This document shows, piece by piece, positions 1-9,832 of a stretch of 64,000 nt of DNA (positions are counted from its first letter, which is position 1; every line of letters starts with the position of its first letter). This stretch comes from Pseudomonas sp. MWU13-2100. GTDB lineage: Bacteria; Pseudomonadota; Gammaproteobacteria; Pseudomonadales; Pseudomonadaceae. The stretch is from NCBI RefSeq assembly GCF_023242365.1, contig NZ_JALLIX010000005.1:169389-233388 (forward strand), written 5' to 3'. Below the pieces are notes generated by a model, which searched no databases, had not been told where the DNA came from, and saw nothing but the letters and a program-made list of their open reading frames with translations. The translations under genes were made by a program, and so were the position numbers.

Positions 1-567
1 GCCTTTGCCGCCACCCAGAAAAGCCAGCCGTTCATGATCCTCGGTGCGCTGGTGGCGGTGTACCTGGTATTGGGCATCCTCTATGAAAGCTACATCCATC
101 CGCTGACCATCCTTTCCACACTGCCGTCGGCCGGGGTCGGAGCCTTGCTCAGCATCTACCTGCTGGGCGGTGAGTTCAGCCTGATCTCACTGCTGGGGTT
201 GTTCCTGCTGATCGGCGTGGTGAAAAAGAATGCGATCCTGATGATCGACCTGGCGCTGCAACTGGAGCGTCATTCGGGCCTGGACCCGCTGGAGTCGATT
301 CGCCAGGCCTGCCTGCTGCGCCTGCGGCCGATCCTGATGACCACCCTGGCGGCGATCCTCGGCGCCTTGCCCTTGCTGCTGAGCAGTGCCGAAGGTGCGG
401 AAATGCGCCACCCCCTGGGCCTGACCATTATCGGCGGGTTGATCTTCAGCCAGGTCCTGACGCTTTACACCACCCCGGTGGTTTACCTTTATCTCGACCG
501 TTTGCGCCACCGCTTCAACAAGTGGCGTGGCGTACGCACTGATGGTGCTCTGGAAACTCCGCTATGA
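1..567 (+). CDS. muxC: RND multidrug efflux permease, C-terminal part (MuxC/MdtC-like)
   Basis: Only the last 188 codons are present; the gene enters from the left edge in frame 1. The product is the inner-membrane proton-driven pump of a tripartite efflux system. The visible part holds the last membrane helices of an HAE1-type RND protein, including the stretches [20 protein letters not shown] and [12 protein letters not shown], and the closing [17 protein letters not shown] segment, which closely recall E. coli MdtC and Pseudomonas MuxC. The stop overlaps the start of the outer-membrane channel gene by four bases (ATGA), so both lie in one operon; muxA and muxB are expected just upstream. 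Family is certain; the Mux assignment is from memory of MdtC and from the neighbour. Confidence 0.88.
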   Translation, partial: AFAATQKSQPFMILGALVAVYLVLGILYESYIHPLTILSTLPSAGVGALLSIYLLGGEFSLISLLGLFLLIGVVKKNAILMIDLALQLERHSGLDPLESIRQACLLRLRPILMTTLAAILGALPLLLSSAEGAEMRHPLGLTIIGGLIFSQVLTLYTTPVVYLYLDRLRHRFNKWRGVRTDGALETPL

Positions 568-2054
568 CTGACCAATCGCAATGCAAAGTGCCTCTGGCCG
601 CCCAGCGCCTGGAGACCATCCGTGGCTCACGCCTGCTGAGCCTGACCTTGTGCGGGCTGATGCTCAGTGCCTGTGCCGTGGGCCCGGACTACAAACGCCC
701 GGACGCCACTACGCCGGCGCAATACAAGGAAGCCGCCGGTTGGCGTCAGGCCCAGCCCAGCGACTCGCTGGCCCGTGGCGCCTGGTGGGAGCTGTATGGC
801 GACCCGACGCTCAACGGCCTGGTGGAAAAACTCAACAATGCCAACCAGACCGTGGCGCAGTCCGAAGCCCAGTACCGCCAGGCGCTGGCCCTGGTCAAGA
901 GCTCCCGTGGGGCGTTCTTTCCGAGTGTCGACCTGAGTGCCGGAAAAACCCGCTCCAGCCAGGGCACCGGCAGCAGCAACTCGAGCCTGAGCCGCTCATC
1001 CAGCGGGATTGTCGATACCTATAACACCCAACTCGGGGTGAGTTGGGAAGCGGATATCTGGGGCAAGCTGCGCCGTGGCCTGGAAGCCAATGACGCCAGC
1101 GCCCAGGCGAGCTTTGCCGACCTTGCGGCCATGCGCCTGAGCCAGCAATCGAGCCTGGTGCAGAACTACCTGCAACTGCGGGTGATCGACGAACAGAAGC
1201 GCCTGCTTGAATCGACGGTGCAGGCCTATGAACGTTCGTTGAAGAACACCGAAAGCCAATACCGCTTTGGTGTCTCCGGAAAGTCGGCGATTGCCCAGGC
1301 GCAGACCCAGCTCAAGAGTGCCCAGGGCGACTTGATCGACCTGATCTGGCAACGGGCCCAGTTTGAAAACGCCATTGCCGTGTTGATCGGACAACCGCCG
1401 GCGCAATTCCAGCTGGCGGCGAGCAGCAGTGTTCCGGCCTTGCCATCGATTCCGTTGGGCGTGCCGTCGCAACTGCTGGAGCGACGCCCGGACATCGCTT
1501 CGGCGGAACGTTCGGTGATCGCGGCCAACGCCAATATCGGCGTGGCGAAGGCGGCGTACTACCCGGACTTCACCTTGAGCCTCTCCGGCGGCTACAGCAG
1601 CAGCACCTATGCCAACTGGATCAGCCTGCCGAACCGTTTCTGGTCGGTGGGCCCGAAACTGGCCACCACCCTGTTCGACGGTGGCCAGCGCTCGGCGGAA
1701 GTGGATCGTACCGAGGCGGTGTACGACCAGACCGTGGCCAAGTATCGCCAGACCGTGCTGGATGGTTTCCGTGAAGTAGAAAACTACATGGTCCAGCTCA
1801 AGGTCATGGAGGACGAGGCGACGGTGCGGGCCCAGGCGCTGGACGCGGCCCGGGAATCCCTGCGCCTGACAGAGAACCAGTACAAGGCTGGCCTGATCAC
1901 TTACCTGGATGTGGTCACGGTGCAGACCACGGCGCTGACCAACGAGCGTAGCGTGTTGAGCCTGCTGCAGAGCCGGTTGATCGCCAGCGTCCAGTTGATT
2001 GCGGCGATGGGCGGCGGTTGGGATGGCAATACCGATCTGAGCGCCAAGCGCTGA
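564..2054 (+). CDS. opmB: RND efflux outer-membrane channel lipoprotein (OpmB/OprM family)
   Basis: Outer-membrane factor of the tripartite efflux pump, 496 residues, the usual length for the NodT/OprM family. A hydrophobic segment around residues 24-36 ends in the lipobox LSAC with Cys37 as the lipidated residue, followed by the typical VGPDYKRP. The two repeated efflux domains follow, with [21 protein letters not shown] and the late [17 protein letters not shown] segment characteristic of the family. The start is the ATG overlapping the permease stop, leaving a rather long 23-residue N-terminal tail before the signal helix. It is translationally coupled to the pump gene, which supports the muxABC-opmB reading. 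A REP pair follows the stop. Confidence 0.9.
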   Translation: MTDQSQCKVPLAAQRLETIRGSRLLSLTLCGLMLSACAVGPDYKRPDATTPAQYKEAAGWRQAQPSDSLARGAWWELYGDPTLNGLVEKLNNANQTVAQSEAQYRQALALVKSSRGAFFPSVDLSAGKTRSSQGTGSSNSSLSRSSSGIVDTYNTQLGVSWEADIWGKLRRGLEANDASAQASFADLAAMRLSQQSSLVQNYLQLRVIDEQKRLLESTVQAYERSLKNTESQYRFGVSGKSAIAQAQTQLKSAQGDLIDLIWQRAQFENAIAVLIGQPPAQFQLAASSSVPALPSIPLGVPSQLLERRPDIASAERSVIAANANIGVAKAAYYPDFTLSLSGGYSSSTYANWISLPNRFWSVGPKLATTLFDGGQRSAEVDRTEAVYDQTVAKYRQTVLDGFREVENYMVQLKVMEDEATVRAQALDAARESLRLTENQYKAGLITYLDVVTVQTTALTNERSVLSLLQSRLIASVQLIAAMGGGWDGNTDLSAKR

Positions 2055-2094
2055 TCGATAGTTGGCTTGGCTTTGATGTTGGGCTCACCGACGC

Positions 2095-2185
2095 CTTCGC
2101 GGGCAAGCACCGCTCCCACAGTACCCGGGGCGTTCCGCAGCTTTGTGGCTATCCCGGACTGTGGGAGCGGAGCTTGCCCGCGAAG
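2095..2185. repeat. REP pair, convergent (REPIN-like)
   Basis: Two inverted copies of the local REP element, 2095-2120 and 2160-2185, each of the form TGTGGGAGCGG-AGCTTGCCCGCGAAG or its reverse complement, about 40 bases apart. They lie between the convergent opmB and MFS genes, where they can fold into a long hairpin in either transcript. The same element recurs at 3467, 3616, 8008, 8056 and 26962. Confidence 0.85.
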
Positions 2186-2209
2186 AGGCCCTCAAGAGCA
2201 CCAAGAAAC

Positions 2210-3397
2210 CTACCCGAAACCCCCTTGTTTCTGTAACGAAGTCACCCTGCGGCCGGCCAGAAAACACAGGCTGCCGCCAAGCGCGGTGAGGCAGCTCAAG
2301 GCATAGAACATCGTCCCCGGCGCGGTATGGATCAGCAGGTAACCGCAGATCACCGGACTCAACGCACCGCCCAGGGCCGCCAGGTTCTGCGCGCCCAGGT
2401 AACTGCCGCGCAGCTCCTCCGGGGCGATGGTGTCGACGAACAGGTATTCGGACGGGTAAATGATCATCTCCCCGAGGGTGAAGATGAACATGGCCGCGCA
2501 CCAGGTCAGCAGGTTCTGCGCAAAACTGAAGCCGATCAACCCGACGATAAACAGGCTGGTGCCGATGGCGATCCAGTAGCGCAGTTGCTCGCGCTTGAGA
2601 AAACGACCGATCTGGTATTGCAGAAGGATCACGCTGATGGCGTTGCAGGCCAGGATCGCCGATAAGGTAGTCAGGGCATCCTGGTTACTGTGGGTCACCA
2701 GCAGGTACTGCGACAGGTACAAGGTGAAGCGGCCATGGACGATGGTGCTCAGCAGGCTGCCGCAGGTGAACAGGATCAGGGTCCGGTCGTTGCGTAGCGT
2801 CACCAGGGTCTTGACGAAACTTTGCGCCTTGCCGAGCTGGGCCTGGGCGGTCGAGGCAATGCCGAACATCAGGAAAATACTGCCAAAGGCGATACCGGCG
2901 GCGATCAGGAACGGCGCCAGGGGTTGCACCCCGGCGATCACCACGCCGAGCATGGGGCCGGTGGCGTAACCGATATTGGTCAAGGTATAGCGCAGGGAAA
3001 ACACCTTGGCCCGCTGGTCGATGGGCAGGTTCTCGCTGATGATCGCCTTGGAGCCTATCAGAAACAGTGCCGACGCGGTTTCGGTGATCACCAGGGTCAG
3101 GGTGGTCAGGTACAGGTCATGGGCGAACGTCAGCAGGGTGAAACCTATGCCGCTGGAAAGCATGGCCAGGATCATCAGCCGGCGTTTTTCCAGACGGTCG
3201 ATGACATAACCGCCGTACAGCGAGAGGAGGGTGGCGATAAACACCGCGATGCCCATCAGCAGGCCGACATCCTGCTGGTTCAGCTCGAGCTTCCTGCTGA
3301 GGAACAGGGTCAGCAAGGGGCTGGTGATGGCGCGGCTGACGACAATGGTCACGGAACAGATCATCAGCCGGCGGATAACGAGAGAGTAGGTGGCCAC
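2210..3397 (-). CDS. MFS transporter
   Basis: Major facilitator superfamily transporter of about 395 residues with roughly twelve hydrophobic segments and the conserved inter-helix loop GGYVIDRLEKRRLM after helix 2. The substrate is unknown. The open frame extends to a TTG at 3478, but its first 10 codons are REP sequence, so that start is not credible. The GTG at 3397 (VATYSLVIRRLM) is preferred; an ATG 11 codons further in is the alternative. It stands alone between two REP regions and converges on opmB. Its protein resembles general drug or metabolite exporters, but no specific family could be named. Confidence 0.8.
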   Translation of the reverse strand: MATYSLVIRRLMICSVTIVVSRAITSPLLTLFLSRKLELNQQDVGLLMGIAVFIATLLSLYGGYVIDRLEKRRLMILAMLSSGIGFTLLTFAHDLYLTTLTLVITETASALFLIGSKAIISENLPIDQRAKVFSLRYTLTNIGYATGPMLGVVIAGVQPLAPFLIAAGIAFGSIFLMFGIASTAQAQLGKAQSFVKTLVTLRNDRTLILFTCGSLLSTIVHGRFTLYLSQYLLVTHSNQDALTTLSAILACNAISVILLQYQIGRFLKREQLRYWIAIGTSLFIVGLIGFSFAQNLLTWCAAMFIFTLGEMIIYPSEYLFVDTIAPEELRGSYLGAQNLAALGGALSPVICGYLLIHTAPGTMFYALSCLTALGGSLCFLAGRRVTSLQKQGGFG

Positions 3398-3466
3398 GGT
3401 GATGCTTATATCCTTGTTCTGGAAACGTCTCGGTCTTTCACCGCTGGACCTCAATACCGCTAAAAG

Positions 3467-3641
3467 CTTCGCGGGCAAGCTCCGCTCCCACAGGATCTAT
3501 GTCGTATGCGAGGTCTGCGCTCGACCCCCCGCAGGATCTATGTCGTATGCGAGGTCTGCGCTCGACGCCCCACAGGATCTATGTCGTATGCAAAGTCGCT
3601 ACTTGACGCACATCCTGTGGGAGCGGAGCTTGCCCGCGAAG
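3467..3641. repeat. REP pair enclosing a 41-bp tandem repeat
   Basis: Inverted REP copies at 3467-3492 and 3616-3641 flank a direct repeat with a period of exactly 41 bases: unit starts at 3492, 3533 and 3574. Each unit starts AGGATCTATGTCGTATGC and continues with GAGGTCTGCGCTCGAC in units 1 and 2; the third unit is diverged and shortened. The segment lies upstream of the MFS gene and downstream of the deacetylase gene. Confidence 0.85.
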
Positions 3642-3664
3642 AGGCCCTCAAGAACGCTGCAACA

Positions 3665-4570
3665 TCACGCCAGGTACTTGCGGTACTGGCGCTCATAGAC
3701 CGCCGCCGGATGGTCCGCCGTCATGGCGCGACCGCTGTCGTCCCACCACTGGGCCACTTCAGCGCCCGTGGCCATCCACACATCGTCGTATTGCTGAATC
3801 CCCTTGAGCAACGCCCGCAGCACGCCGATACGACCCGGCGTAGCGATGACCTCCGGGTGCAGGCGCAGGACATAGCACAGCCCAAACCGATGGAAACCGG
3901 CAAAGTCCATCTGCAGGTTGCCCAGGGTATGGCTGTAGGAGGCGATTCGCGACTGCGCCGGTGGCACCGCCGGGCTGAGGTTGAAGGCGAAGTAGGGTTC
4001 GTCTTCCAGCTCATAGTGCAGTGGCAGCTCAATGACCCGCGGCGCCGTTGAGTGGGCGAACGGCAGGTCATCGCCACGCCAGGAGGACGACCAGAGAATG
4101 CCTTCGCCGTGGAGGGCCTCGGTAAACCCCGGTAACCAGTTGCCGGCCGGAATCCGGAAGCCCCTGGGCCGCTCGCCCGTCAATGCCGCCAGGGCCTGGC
4201 AACCTTGCTTGAGCGCGGCCTTCTGCTCTTCGAGAGTCAGGTCGTCGTAGTTCTGGTGGCGGTAGCCGGCACAGGCGATTTCATGGCCGCCGGCCTGGAT
4301 CGCCCGGATATGCGCCGGCTGTTCCTCGGCGACGATGCCCGGGATACACCAGCTGCTGCGGACGCCCAATTCGTCGAACAGGCCGAGCAGGCGCTCGACC
4401 CCGCGCTGGCTGCCATAGCGCCAGACCGACAGGCTCTTGTCGCGCCCGGCGACCTCAGGTGCTTGGGTAAGAATACCGTGTATGTCGTTGTAATCAACGG
4501 TAATGATCACCGCGCAGCGATAAGGCGCAGGCCATGGGCTATGGAATGCGGGACGCTGGAACTCAGCCAT
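3665..4570 (-). CDS. Polysaccharide-deacetylase (NodB) family protein, second copy
   Basis: Metal-dependent carbohydrate-esterase-4-fold protein, 301 residues, lacking a signal peptide and therefore cytoplasmic. The NodB core begins with VIITVDYND (metal-binding Asp), continues with the SWCIPG and GGHEIACAGYRHQNY segment (the H-x3-H-like metal site is seen as H-E-I and R-H), and has GFRIPAGNW, equivalent to the RxPxG motif. This pattern fits the cytoplasmic PuuE or allantoinase-like branch that opens amide bonds in small molecules better than cell-wall deacetylases. It overlaps the neighbouring deacetylase gene by 8 bases and ends the five-gene operon with the ABC importer. Substrate unknown. 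Confidence 0.82.
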   Translation of the reverse strand: MAEFQRPAFHSPWPAPYRCAVIITVDYNDIHGILTQAPEVAGRDKSLSVWRYGSQRGVERLLGLFDELGVRSSWCIPGIVAEEQPAHIRAIQAGGHEIACAGYRHQNYDDLTLEEQKAALKQGCQALAALTGERPRGFRIPAGNWLPGFTEALHGEGILWSSSWRGDDLPFAHSTAPRVIELPLHYELEDEPYFAFNLSPAVPPAQSRIASYSHTLGNLQMDFAGFHRFGLCYVLRLHPEVIATPGRIGVLRALLKGIQQYDDVWMATGAEVAQWWDDSGRAMTADHPAAVYERQYRKYLA

Positions 4571-5405
4571 GATGATGCTCCTTCAGCCACCAATGGGCGA
4601 CGTCGCGGCAGGTGGCGAACCAGACGTCATCGCGCTCGCGCATATGTTCGAAGAGCCGCTCCAGCAACAGGATGCGCCCCGGCTTGCCGCTGATCTTGGG
4701 ATGAAACAGGGTGGTCAGGCACAGTCCTTCGTCAACCGCGCCATCGAATTCACGGCACCAGTTGTCCAGGGTCAGTTCATAGCTGGCCGTGCGGTCCAGT
4801 CCCGACGGAAAATTCGGTTCGCGGGTGTAGGCAATGGAGGCGTAGTCATCCATTTCCCAGCGGCCGGGAATTTCCACCAGGGGCTGAGCATGGCCCGGCA
4901 CCTGCACCAGGTAAGGCCGGTCATCACCGCGCATGCTGCTGGAATAGGTCACCCCGGCTTCCATCAGCATCGCAGGGGTTTCCGCGCGCCAGTCGCCGGA
5001 AGGTGTGCGAAAGCCCTCGGCACGAATGTTCAGGTGTTGCCAGAACACCTCGCGGCATCTGTTCATCACGTCCCGCTGCTGATCCAGCGTCAGGGCGTAA
5101 AAGGATTCGTGTTTGTAGCCATGGTAGGCCACTTCATGTCCGCGTTCGACAATCGCCTGGCACTGCCGGGGCCAGTTTTCCACGACCCAGGCCGGGACGA
5201 AGAAGGTGGTCGGCAGGCGGAACTCATCGAGCAGGTCGAGAATCCGCGGTAATGCCCGATACGGGCCGTAACCGCCAAAACCGAAGTACTCGGGTTTGTG
5301 CCAGATCGAGCCATCGAGCATGGCATCGCCGGTAGGACCGTCGAGGTCGAATGCCAGGGCCAGGCAGGCTTTATGCCCATCCGGCCAGGTCGGAGTCGAG
5401 GACAT
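4563..5405 (-). CDS. Polysaccharide-deacetylase (NodB) family protein, first copy
   Basis: Second NodB-fold hydrolase, about 280 residues, paralogous to the next gene in the operon. Visible features are ALAFDLDGPTGD (metal Asp), TFFVPAWVVENW, GHEVAYHGYKHE (HExxxHGxxH-like metal ligands) and GFRTPSGDW (RTPSG motif). No signal peptide. The start at 5405 is chosen because AGGAG lies about 10 bases upstream; the frame stays open to 5459 but has no better start. It follows the substrate-binding protein gene by 16 bases. Two divergent NodB paralogues side by side with an importer suggest sequential or alternative deacylation of the imported compound, which is an inference. Confidence 0.82.
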   Translation of the reverse strand: MSSTPTWPDGHKACLALAFDLDGPTGDAMLDGSIWHKPEYFGFGGYGPYRALPRILDLLDEFRLPTTFFVPAWVVENWPRQCQAIVERGHEVAYHGYKHESFYALTLDQQRDVMNRCREVFWQHLNIRAEGFRTPSGDWRAETPAMLMEAGVTYSSSMRGDDRPYLVQVPGHAQPLVEIPGRWEMDDYASIAYTREPNFPSGLDRTASYELTLDNWCREFDGAVDEGLCLTTLFHPKISGKPGRILLLERLFEHMRERDDVWFATCRDVAHWWLKEHHHG

Positions 5406-5421
5406 GAGTGGCAGCTCCTGT

Positions 5422-6240
5422 TTACTGGCCCTTGTTGACGGCGATGTTATCGACAGCACCGACCGAAAGGTCCCATTTCTTCAGGATGGCCTGGTAGCTG
5501 CCGTCGGCGATCATGCTTTGCAGCGCGGTCTGGATGGCATCACGCAGTTGCGCATTTTCCTTGCTCACGCCAATCCCGGTGAATTGCACGACCATCGGCG
5601 CGCCGATGATCTTGAAGGTGTTCTTTTCCTGGGCCACGAGGTACGGCAGGGTCTCGCTGCCTTGCACGGCGACGTTGATGCGGCTCTGGCGCAGCTGCGC
5701 CCGGGCGTCGGCCGAACCTTCGGTGCCGATCACCTTGATCTGCTTGTCTGCCGGGCAGTGCGCGGTGCTCCAGGCGGCGATTTCCGCCGGGAAGGTGGTA
5801 CGCCGGCTGGTACCGGCGGTCTTGCCGCAGATATCGGTCATCTCGTTGATGTCCTTGTTCTTCTCCAGGGTGTAGAACTGCGAACCGCTGGTGAAGTAGT
5901 CGACGAAGTCCACGGCCTTCTGTCGTTCGGCGGTGTCGGTCATGCCCGAGAGCACGATGTCCACGCGCTTGGTGGTCAGGGCGTTGATCATCTGTTCGAA
6001 GGAGGTTTCCTGCCACTTCATTTTCACGCCCATATGCTGCGCCAGGGCGTTACCCAGGTCGAAGTCGACACCGGTGAGCTCGTTGCTGGCCGGGTTCTTG
6101 AAATCCATCGGCGGATAGTTGGGCATGATCGCGGCGACGATCTCGCCCTTGGCCTTGATGCTGGCGGGCAATTCGGCGGCCCAGGTAAAGCTGGAGGCCA
6201 TGACGCCGGCGAGTACTGCGGGAATGACGAAATTCTTCAT
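5422..6240 (-). CDS. ABC transporter periplasmic substrate-binding protein, polar amino-acid family 3
   Basis: Periplasmic binding protein, 272 residues. A cleavable signal peptide occupies about residues 1-21 (MKNFVIPAVLAGVMASSFTWA). The mature protein has the family-3 pattern NYPPMDFKNPASNELTGVDFDLGNALAQ and VDIVLSGMTDTAERQKAVDFVDYF, with the acidic and aromatic residues that hold the amino group of an amino-acid-like ligand. It is encoded between the ATPase and the deacetylases. The ligand is likely an amino acid or an N-substituted derivative, judging from the neighbouring deacetylases and lyase. Confidence 0.88.
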   Translation of the reverse strand: MKNFVIPAVLAGVMASSFTWAAELPASIKAKGEIVAAIMPNYPPMDFKNPASNELTGVDFDLGNALAQHMGVKMKWQETSFEQMINALTTKRVDIVLSGMTDTAERQKAVDFVDYFTSGSQFYTLEKNKDINEMTDICGKTAGTSRRTTFPAEIAAWSTAHCPADKQIKVIGTEGSADARAQLRQSRINVAVQGSETLPYLVAQEKNTFKIIGAPMVVQFTGIGVSKENAQLRDAIQTALQSMIADGSYQAILKKWDLSVGAVDNIAVNKGQ

Positions 6241-6279
6241 GGTCGTTCTCTTATGAATGTTGTGAAGGCTCAGGGGAAC

Positions 6280-7044
6280 CTAGGTTCGAACGGCAGAAAT
6301 GAAGCTTTGGGTGCGCGGGTTTTGTGGACTTATTAGAAGTTCTTCGGGGCTCCCTTCCTCCACGATCTGACCGCCATCCATGAACACCATGCGGTTCGAG
6401 ACTTCGCGCGCGAAGCCCAGTTCATGGGTGACGACGATCATGGTCATGCCGGTCTGCGCCAGGTCGCGCATCACCGACAGCACCTCTGCGACCAGTTCCG
6501 GGTCGAGTGCCGAAGTGGGTTCATCGAACAGCATCAGCTTGGGCCGCATCGCCAGGGCCCGGGCGATGGCCACCCGTTGCTGCTGGCCGCCGGACAGCTC
6601 GATGGGATAGCTGTCACGCTTGTGCGCCAGTCCGACCCGGGCCAGCAGCTCGAGGGCTTCCTCGACCGACTCCTTGGGCGAACGCTTGAGCACCTGGACC
6701 GGGCCTTCGATGATGTTTTCCAGCACAGTCATGTGCGGAAACAGGTTGAAGCGCTGGAACACCATGCCGGTGGCCAGCCGCTGGCGGGCGATCTGCGCTT
6801 CGTTGAGTTCATGCAGCTTGTTGCCGGCGATCCGGTAGCCGACCAGTTCACCGTCGACCCACAAGCCGCCCTTGTCGATCTTTTCCAGTTGGTTGACGCA
6901 GCGCAACAGGGTGCTCTTGCCGGATCCCGACGGACCGATGATGCAGAGCACTTCGCCTTGCGCGACCTCGATGTTGACGTCCTTGAGAGCGTGGAAGGAA
7001 TCGTAGTATTTGTTCAGGCCGACAGCCTTGATGATGCTTCTCAT
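6280..7044 (-). CDS. Amino-acid ABC transporter ATP-binding protein
   Basis: Cytoplasmic ATPase subunit of a HisP/GlnQ-type importer, 254 residues. Walker [10 protein letters not shown] at about residues 38-46, signature [15 protein letters not shown], Walker [15 protein letters not shown] and the switch VTHELGFA are all intact. It lies 20 bases downstream of the permease gene and 39 bases upstream of the binding-protein gene. All elements needed for activity are present, so the transporter should be functional. Confidence 0.92.
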   Translation of the reverse strand: MRSIIKAVGLNKYYDSFHALKDVNIEVAQGEVLCIIGPSGSGKSTLLRCVNQLEKIDKGGLWVDGELVGYRIAGNKLHELNEAQIARQRLATGMVFQRFNLFPHMTVLENIIEGPVQVLKRSPKESVEEALELLARVGLAHKRDSYPIELSGGQQQRVAIARALAMRPKLMLFDEPTSALDPELVAEVLSVMRDLAQTGMTMIVVTHELGFAREVSNRMVFMDGGQIVEEGSPEELLISPQNPRTQSFISAVRT

Positions 7045-7064
7045 GTTCGAATTCTCCAGGACAC

Positions 7065-7943
7065 TTACGAGCGCTTGCCGGCGCCGCGGGCAAAACGCCG
7101 TTCCAGGCGACTCTGGCCGAAGGACAGCACGGTGACGGCGACCAGGTACCAGATCCCGGCGACGATCAGCAGCTCCATGACTCGAGCGTTGGCGTAGTAG
7201 ATGTTCTGGGCGTTGTAGAGCAGTTCCGAGTACTGGATCACGCTCGCCAGGCTGGTCATCTTGACCATGCCGATGAACTCGTTGCCCACCGGCGGGATAA
7301 TGATGCGCATGGCCTGGGGCAGGATGATCCGGCGCAAGGCTTGCAGCTGCGGCATGCCGATGGACTTGGCGGCTTCATACTGGCCGGTGTCCACTGACAG
7401 CAGGCCGGCGCGGACCACTTCGGCGGTGTAGGCGCCCTGGTTGATCGACAGGCCCAGCAACGCGGCGACGAACGGCGTCATCAGGCTGACGGTATCGAGC
7501 TGGAATACCCCGGGAATCCCGATGCTGGGGAAGATCAGCGCCAGGTTGAACCACAGCAGCAGTTGGAGAATCAGCGGCGTGCCGCGGAACAGCCAGGTGT
7601 AGGTGATCGCCACGTAGCGCAGTATCGGGTTGGCCGACATGCGCATGATCGCCGTGATTACCCCGAACACCACGCCCAGGGCCATGGCCAGGATCGCCAT
7701 GATGATGGTGTTCAGCAGGCCGGCGAGGATCGCCTTGGCGGTCAGGAACTGGCCGATATAGGACCATTCGATCTGTCCCTGGGCAAAGGCCCGGACCAGC
7801 CCGACCAGAGCGACGACGATCAGGGTGGCGAAGAATACGCGCCCGTAATAACGCCGCGGTACGTGTTCGTACTGGGTGATATCGAACTGGTTCTCGGCCA
7901 GTTTGCGCTCAGCGAGCAAGCGGTCTGCCTGGGATTGGCTCAT
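7065..7943 (-). CDS. Amino-acid ABC transporter permease
   Basis: Inner-membrane permease of the HisM/GlnP type, 292 residues, with about six hydrophobic segments after a charged cytoplasmic N-terminus. The EAA loop that contacts the ATPase is visible as [23 protein letters not shown] near residue 200. No separate second permease gene is present, so a homodimer is likely. The gene follows the argininosuccinate-lyase paralogue, separated by a 157-base spacer that carries a REP pair. Confidence 0.9.
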   Translation of the reverse strand: MSQSQADRLLAERKLAENQFDITQYEHVPRRYYGRVFFATLIVVALVGLVRAFAQGQIEWSYIGQFLTAKAILAGLLNTIIMAILAMALGVVFGVITAIMRMSANPILRYVAITYTWLFRGTPLILQLLLWFNLALIFPSIGIPGVFQLDTVSLMTPFVAALLGLSINQGAYTAEVVRAGLLSVDTGQYEAAKSIGMPQLQALRRIILPQAMRIIIPPVGNEFIGMVKMTSLASVIQYSELLYNAQNIYYANARVMELLIVAGIWYLVAVTVLSFGQSRLERRFARGAGKRS

Positions 7944-8007
7944 GGTGTTTCTCCGTACGCGGCACTCGGGGGGCCGCCTTTGTTTCTATTGAACGCCGTC
8001 ACTTCAC

Positions 8008-8081
8008 TGTGGGAGCGGAGCTTGCCCGCGAAAGGGCCCTCAGGTCCGCCAAAAGCTTCGCGGGCAAGCACCGCTCCCACA
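8008..8081. repeat. REP pair (REPIN-like)
   Basis: Inverted copies at 8008-8034 and 8056-8081 with a spacer of about 21 bases, in the same convergent arrangement as at 2095. Sits between the lyase paralogue and the permease, inside a presumed operon, where such a hairpin could lower downstream expression or protect the upstream message. Confidence 0.82.
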
Positions 8082-8100
8082 GGTCTTGGTGTTAGCCTTG

Positions 8101-9528
8101 TTACACACGCAGGCCGGCATACTCGGCGGCCCATTGGTGCTGTGCCTGCAATGCGACTTTCAGCCGGGCGATCTGTTCGCGCACCTGTGCCGGTGCCGTT
8201 CCGCCCCAGCCGCTACGGGCGGCGATGGCTGCTTCCAGGGTCAGGCAGTCACGCACTTGCGGGGTCAGGCGCGGGTCGATCTCGGCCAGCAGCGTCGGGC
8301 TCGCTTCCCACAGTTCCAGGTCGCCGGCTTCGCAGGCCTTGACCAGCGCGCCGGTGATTTCATGGGCCTCCTTGAAGGGCACGCCGCGCACCGCCAGCCA
8401 GTCGGCAACTTCGGTCGCGAGGGTGAACCCCAAGGGCGCCTGGCGCCGCAGTTCCTCGACATTGACGGTCATGGTCGCGACCATCCCGGCCATGGCCGGC
8501 AGCACCAGCAGCAGAGTGTCGACACTGTCGAGCACGCCGTTCTTGTCTTCGCTCAGGTCGCGGTTGTAGGACAGCGGCAAGGACTTCAGGGTCGACAGCA
8601 GCCCGGTCAGGTTGCCGATCAGGCGCCCGGCCTTGCCCCGCGCCAGCTCGGCGATATCCGGGTTTTTCTTCTGCGGCATGATCGAACTGCCGGTGGCGTA
8701 GGCATCGTCCAGCGCCACCCAGCGGAACTGCCGGGACGACCACAGGCAGAACTCTTCGGCCAGGCGCGAGATATTGATCCCGAGCATGCTGGCGACAAAC
8801 AGGAACTCGGCGACATGGTCGCGGCTGGCCACCGCATCGATGGAGTTTTCACAGACGCCGCTGTAGCCCATTTCCCGCGCCGACTGCTGCGGCTGGCGGG
8901 CGATGGCCGAACCGGCCATCGCCGCCGCGCCCAAGGGCGACAGCGCGGTGCGGGCATCCCAGTCCACCAGGCGCTGAACATCACGCAACATGGCCTGGGC
9001 GTGGGCCAGCAGGTGATGGGCGAACACGATCGGCTGCGCCTGCTGCAAGTGGGTGAAGCCGGGGCAGATGCTCTGCACATGCTGCTCGGCCTGCTCGACC
9101 AGCGCCTGTTGCAGGGCCAGGACTTCCACCGCCAGGGTGCGGACATGGTCACGCAGGAACAGGCGCAAGTCATTGGCGGTCTGGTCGTTGCGCGAACGTC
9201 CGGCGCGCAGCTTGCCGCCCAGGACGCCGAGGCGCTCGGTCAGCAGGCGCTCGATGAAGGTGTGCACGTCCTCGTCGTCGAGGGTCGGGGCGATACGGCC
9301 GGCGCGGAAATCCTCGCCGATGGAGTCCAGGGCCTCGACCATGCTTTGGGTTTCCTGCTCGTCGAGCAGGCCGGCCCGCTGCAGCTCGTGGGCATGGGCC
9401 CGGGACCCGGCGAGATCATAGGGGGTGAGGCGGAAATAGCGATCCGGGCAACGGGAGAGGGCGGCCAGGGCGGCGGATGGGCCGCTCTTGAAACGGGCCC
9501 CCCAGAGACGGTCGGTGGCTTGAGCCAT
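8101..9528 (-). CDS. argH: Argininosuccinate lyase paralogue (fumarase/aspartase superfamily)
   Basis: C-N lyase of the ASL family, 475 residues, which releases fumarate from N-succinyl compounds; the classical reaction is argininosuccinate to arginine plus fumarate. Visible motifs are SRNDQTANDLRLF, GFTHLQQAQPIVFAHH (catalytic His region) and the superfamily signature GSSIMPQKKNPD carrying the catalytic Ser. The ATG at 9528 is chosen over an upstream ATG at 9543 because GAGG lies about 9 bases before it. The housekeeping argH of Pseudomonas normally lies elsewhere, and here the gene heads an importer-deacetylase operon under a divergent LysR gene. A catabolic role on another N-succinyl amine is therefore as likely as arginine synthesis. 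Confidence 0.85.
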   Translation of the reverse strand: MAQATDRLWGARFKSGPSAALAALSRCPDRYFRLTPYDLAGSRAHAHELQRAGLLDEQETQSMVEALDSIGEDFRAGRIAPTLDDEDVHTFIERLLTERLGVLGGKLRAGRSRNDQTANDLRLFLRDHVRTLAVEVLALQQALVEQAEQHVQSICPGFTHLQQAQPIVFAHHLLAHAQAMLRDVQRLVDWDARTALSPLGAAAMAGSAIARQPQQSAREMGYSGVCENSIDAVASRDHVAEFLFVASMLGINISRLAEEFCLWSSRQFRWVALDDAYATGSSIMPQKKNPDIAELARGKAGRLIGNLTGLLSTLKSLPLSYNRDLSEDKNGVLDSVDTLLLVLPAMAGMVATMTVNVEELRRQAPLGFTLATEVADWLAVRGVPFKEAHEITGALVKACEAGDLELWEASPTLLAEIDPRLTPQVRDCLTLEAAIAARSGWGGTAPAQVREQIARLKVALQAQHQWAAEYAGLRV

Positions 9529-9832
9529 TGTTGTTTTCCTCACGCAAATGATCGATTCGACACAGGACCGCCGCCAGCCATCCGCAGAGGGGCAGGGTCA
9601 TGCAATATCAGGAGGGCAGTTACGAATCCTTGTAGATGCCGCCGCTCGACGCCGGTGACACCTACAAGTACAAAAGAATGGCTTTTACACGCTTGCAATC
9701 AGCGACTTGTGGCGGATTTGCAAAAAATATCGGTGGTTGCCAAGCCTGGTTTTCTGTGTTCATTATTATCGACCGGCGACGTTTTTGTTGTGGAGCCAAG
9801 CCTGTTGAATATGCGGTTCGAGGTCAATAAGC
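9529..9832. promoter_or_regulatory. Divergent control region between the lyase operon and the LysR gene
   Basis: A 304-base non-coding stretch lying between two divergently transcribed genes, lower in GC toward the LysR side. It must hold both promoters, and LysR-type regulators usually bind such a region. I could not fix a convincing T-N11-A box or -35/-10 pair by eye. Confidence 0.5.

Noticed and set aside
3398..3478. TTG start at 3478 for the MFS gene
   Set aside because: The first ten codons are REP sequence; the GTG at 3397 fits the transporter N-terminus better.
3492..3610. Possible CRISPR array
   Set aside because: The units are directly tandem without variable spacers, and no cas genes are nearby.
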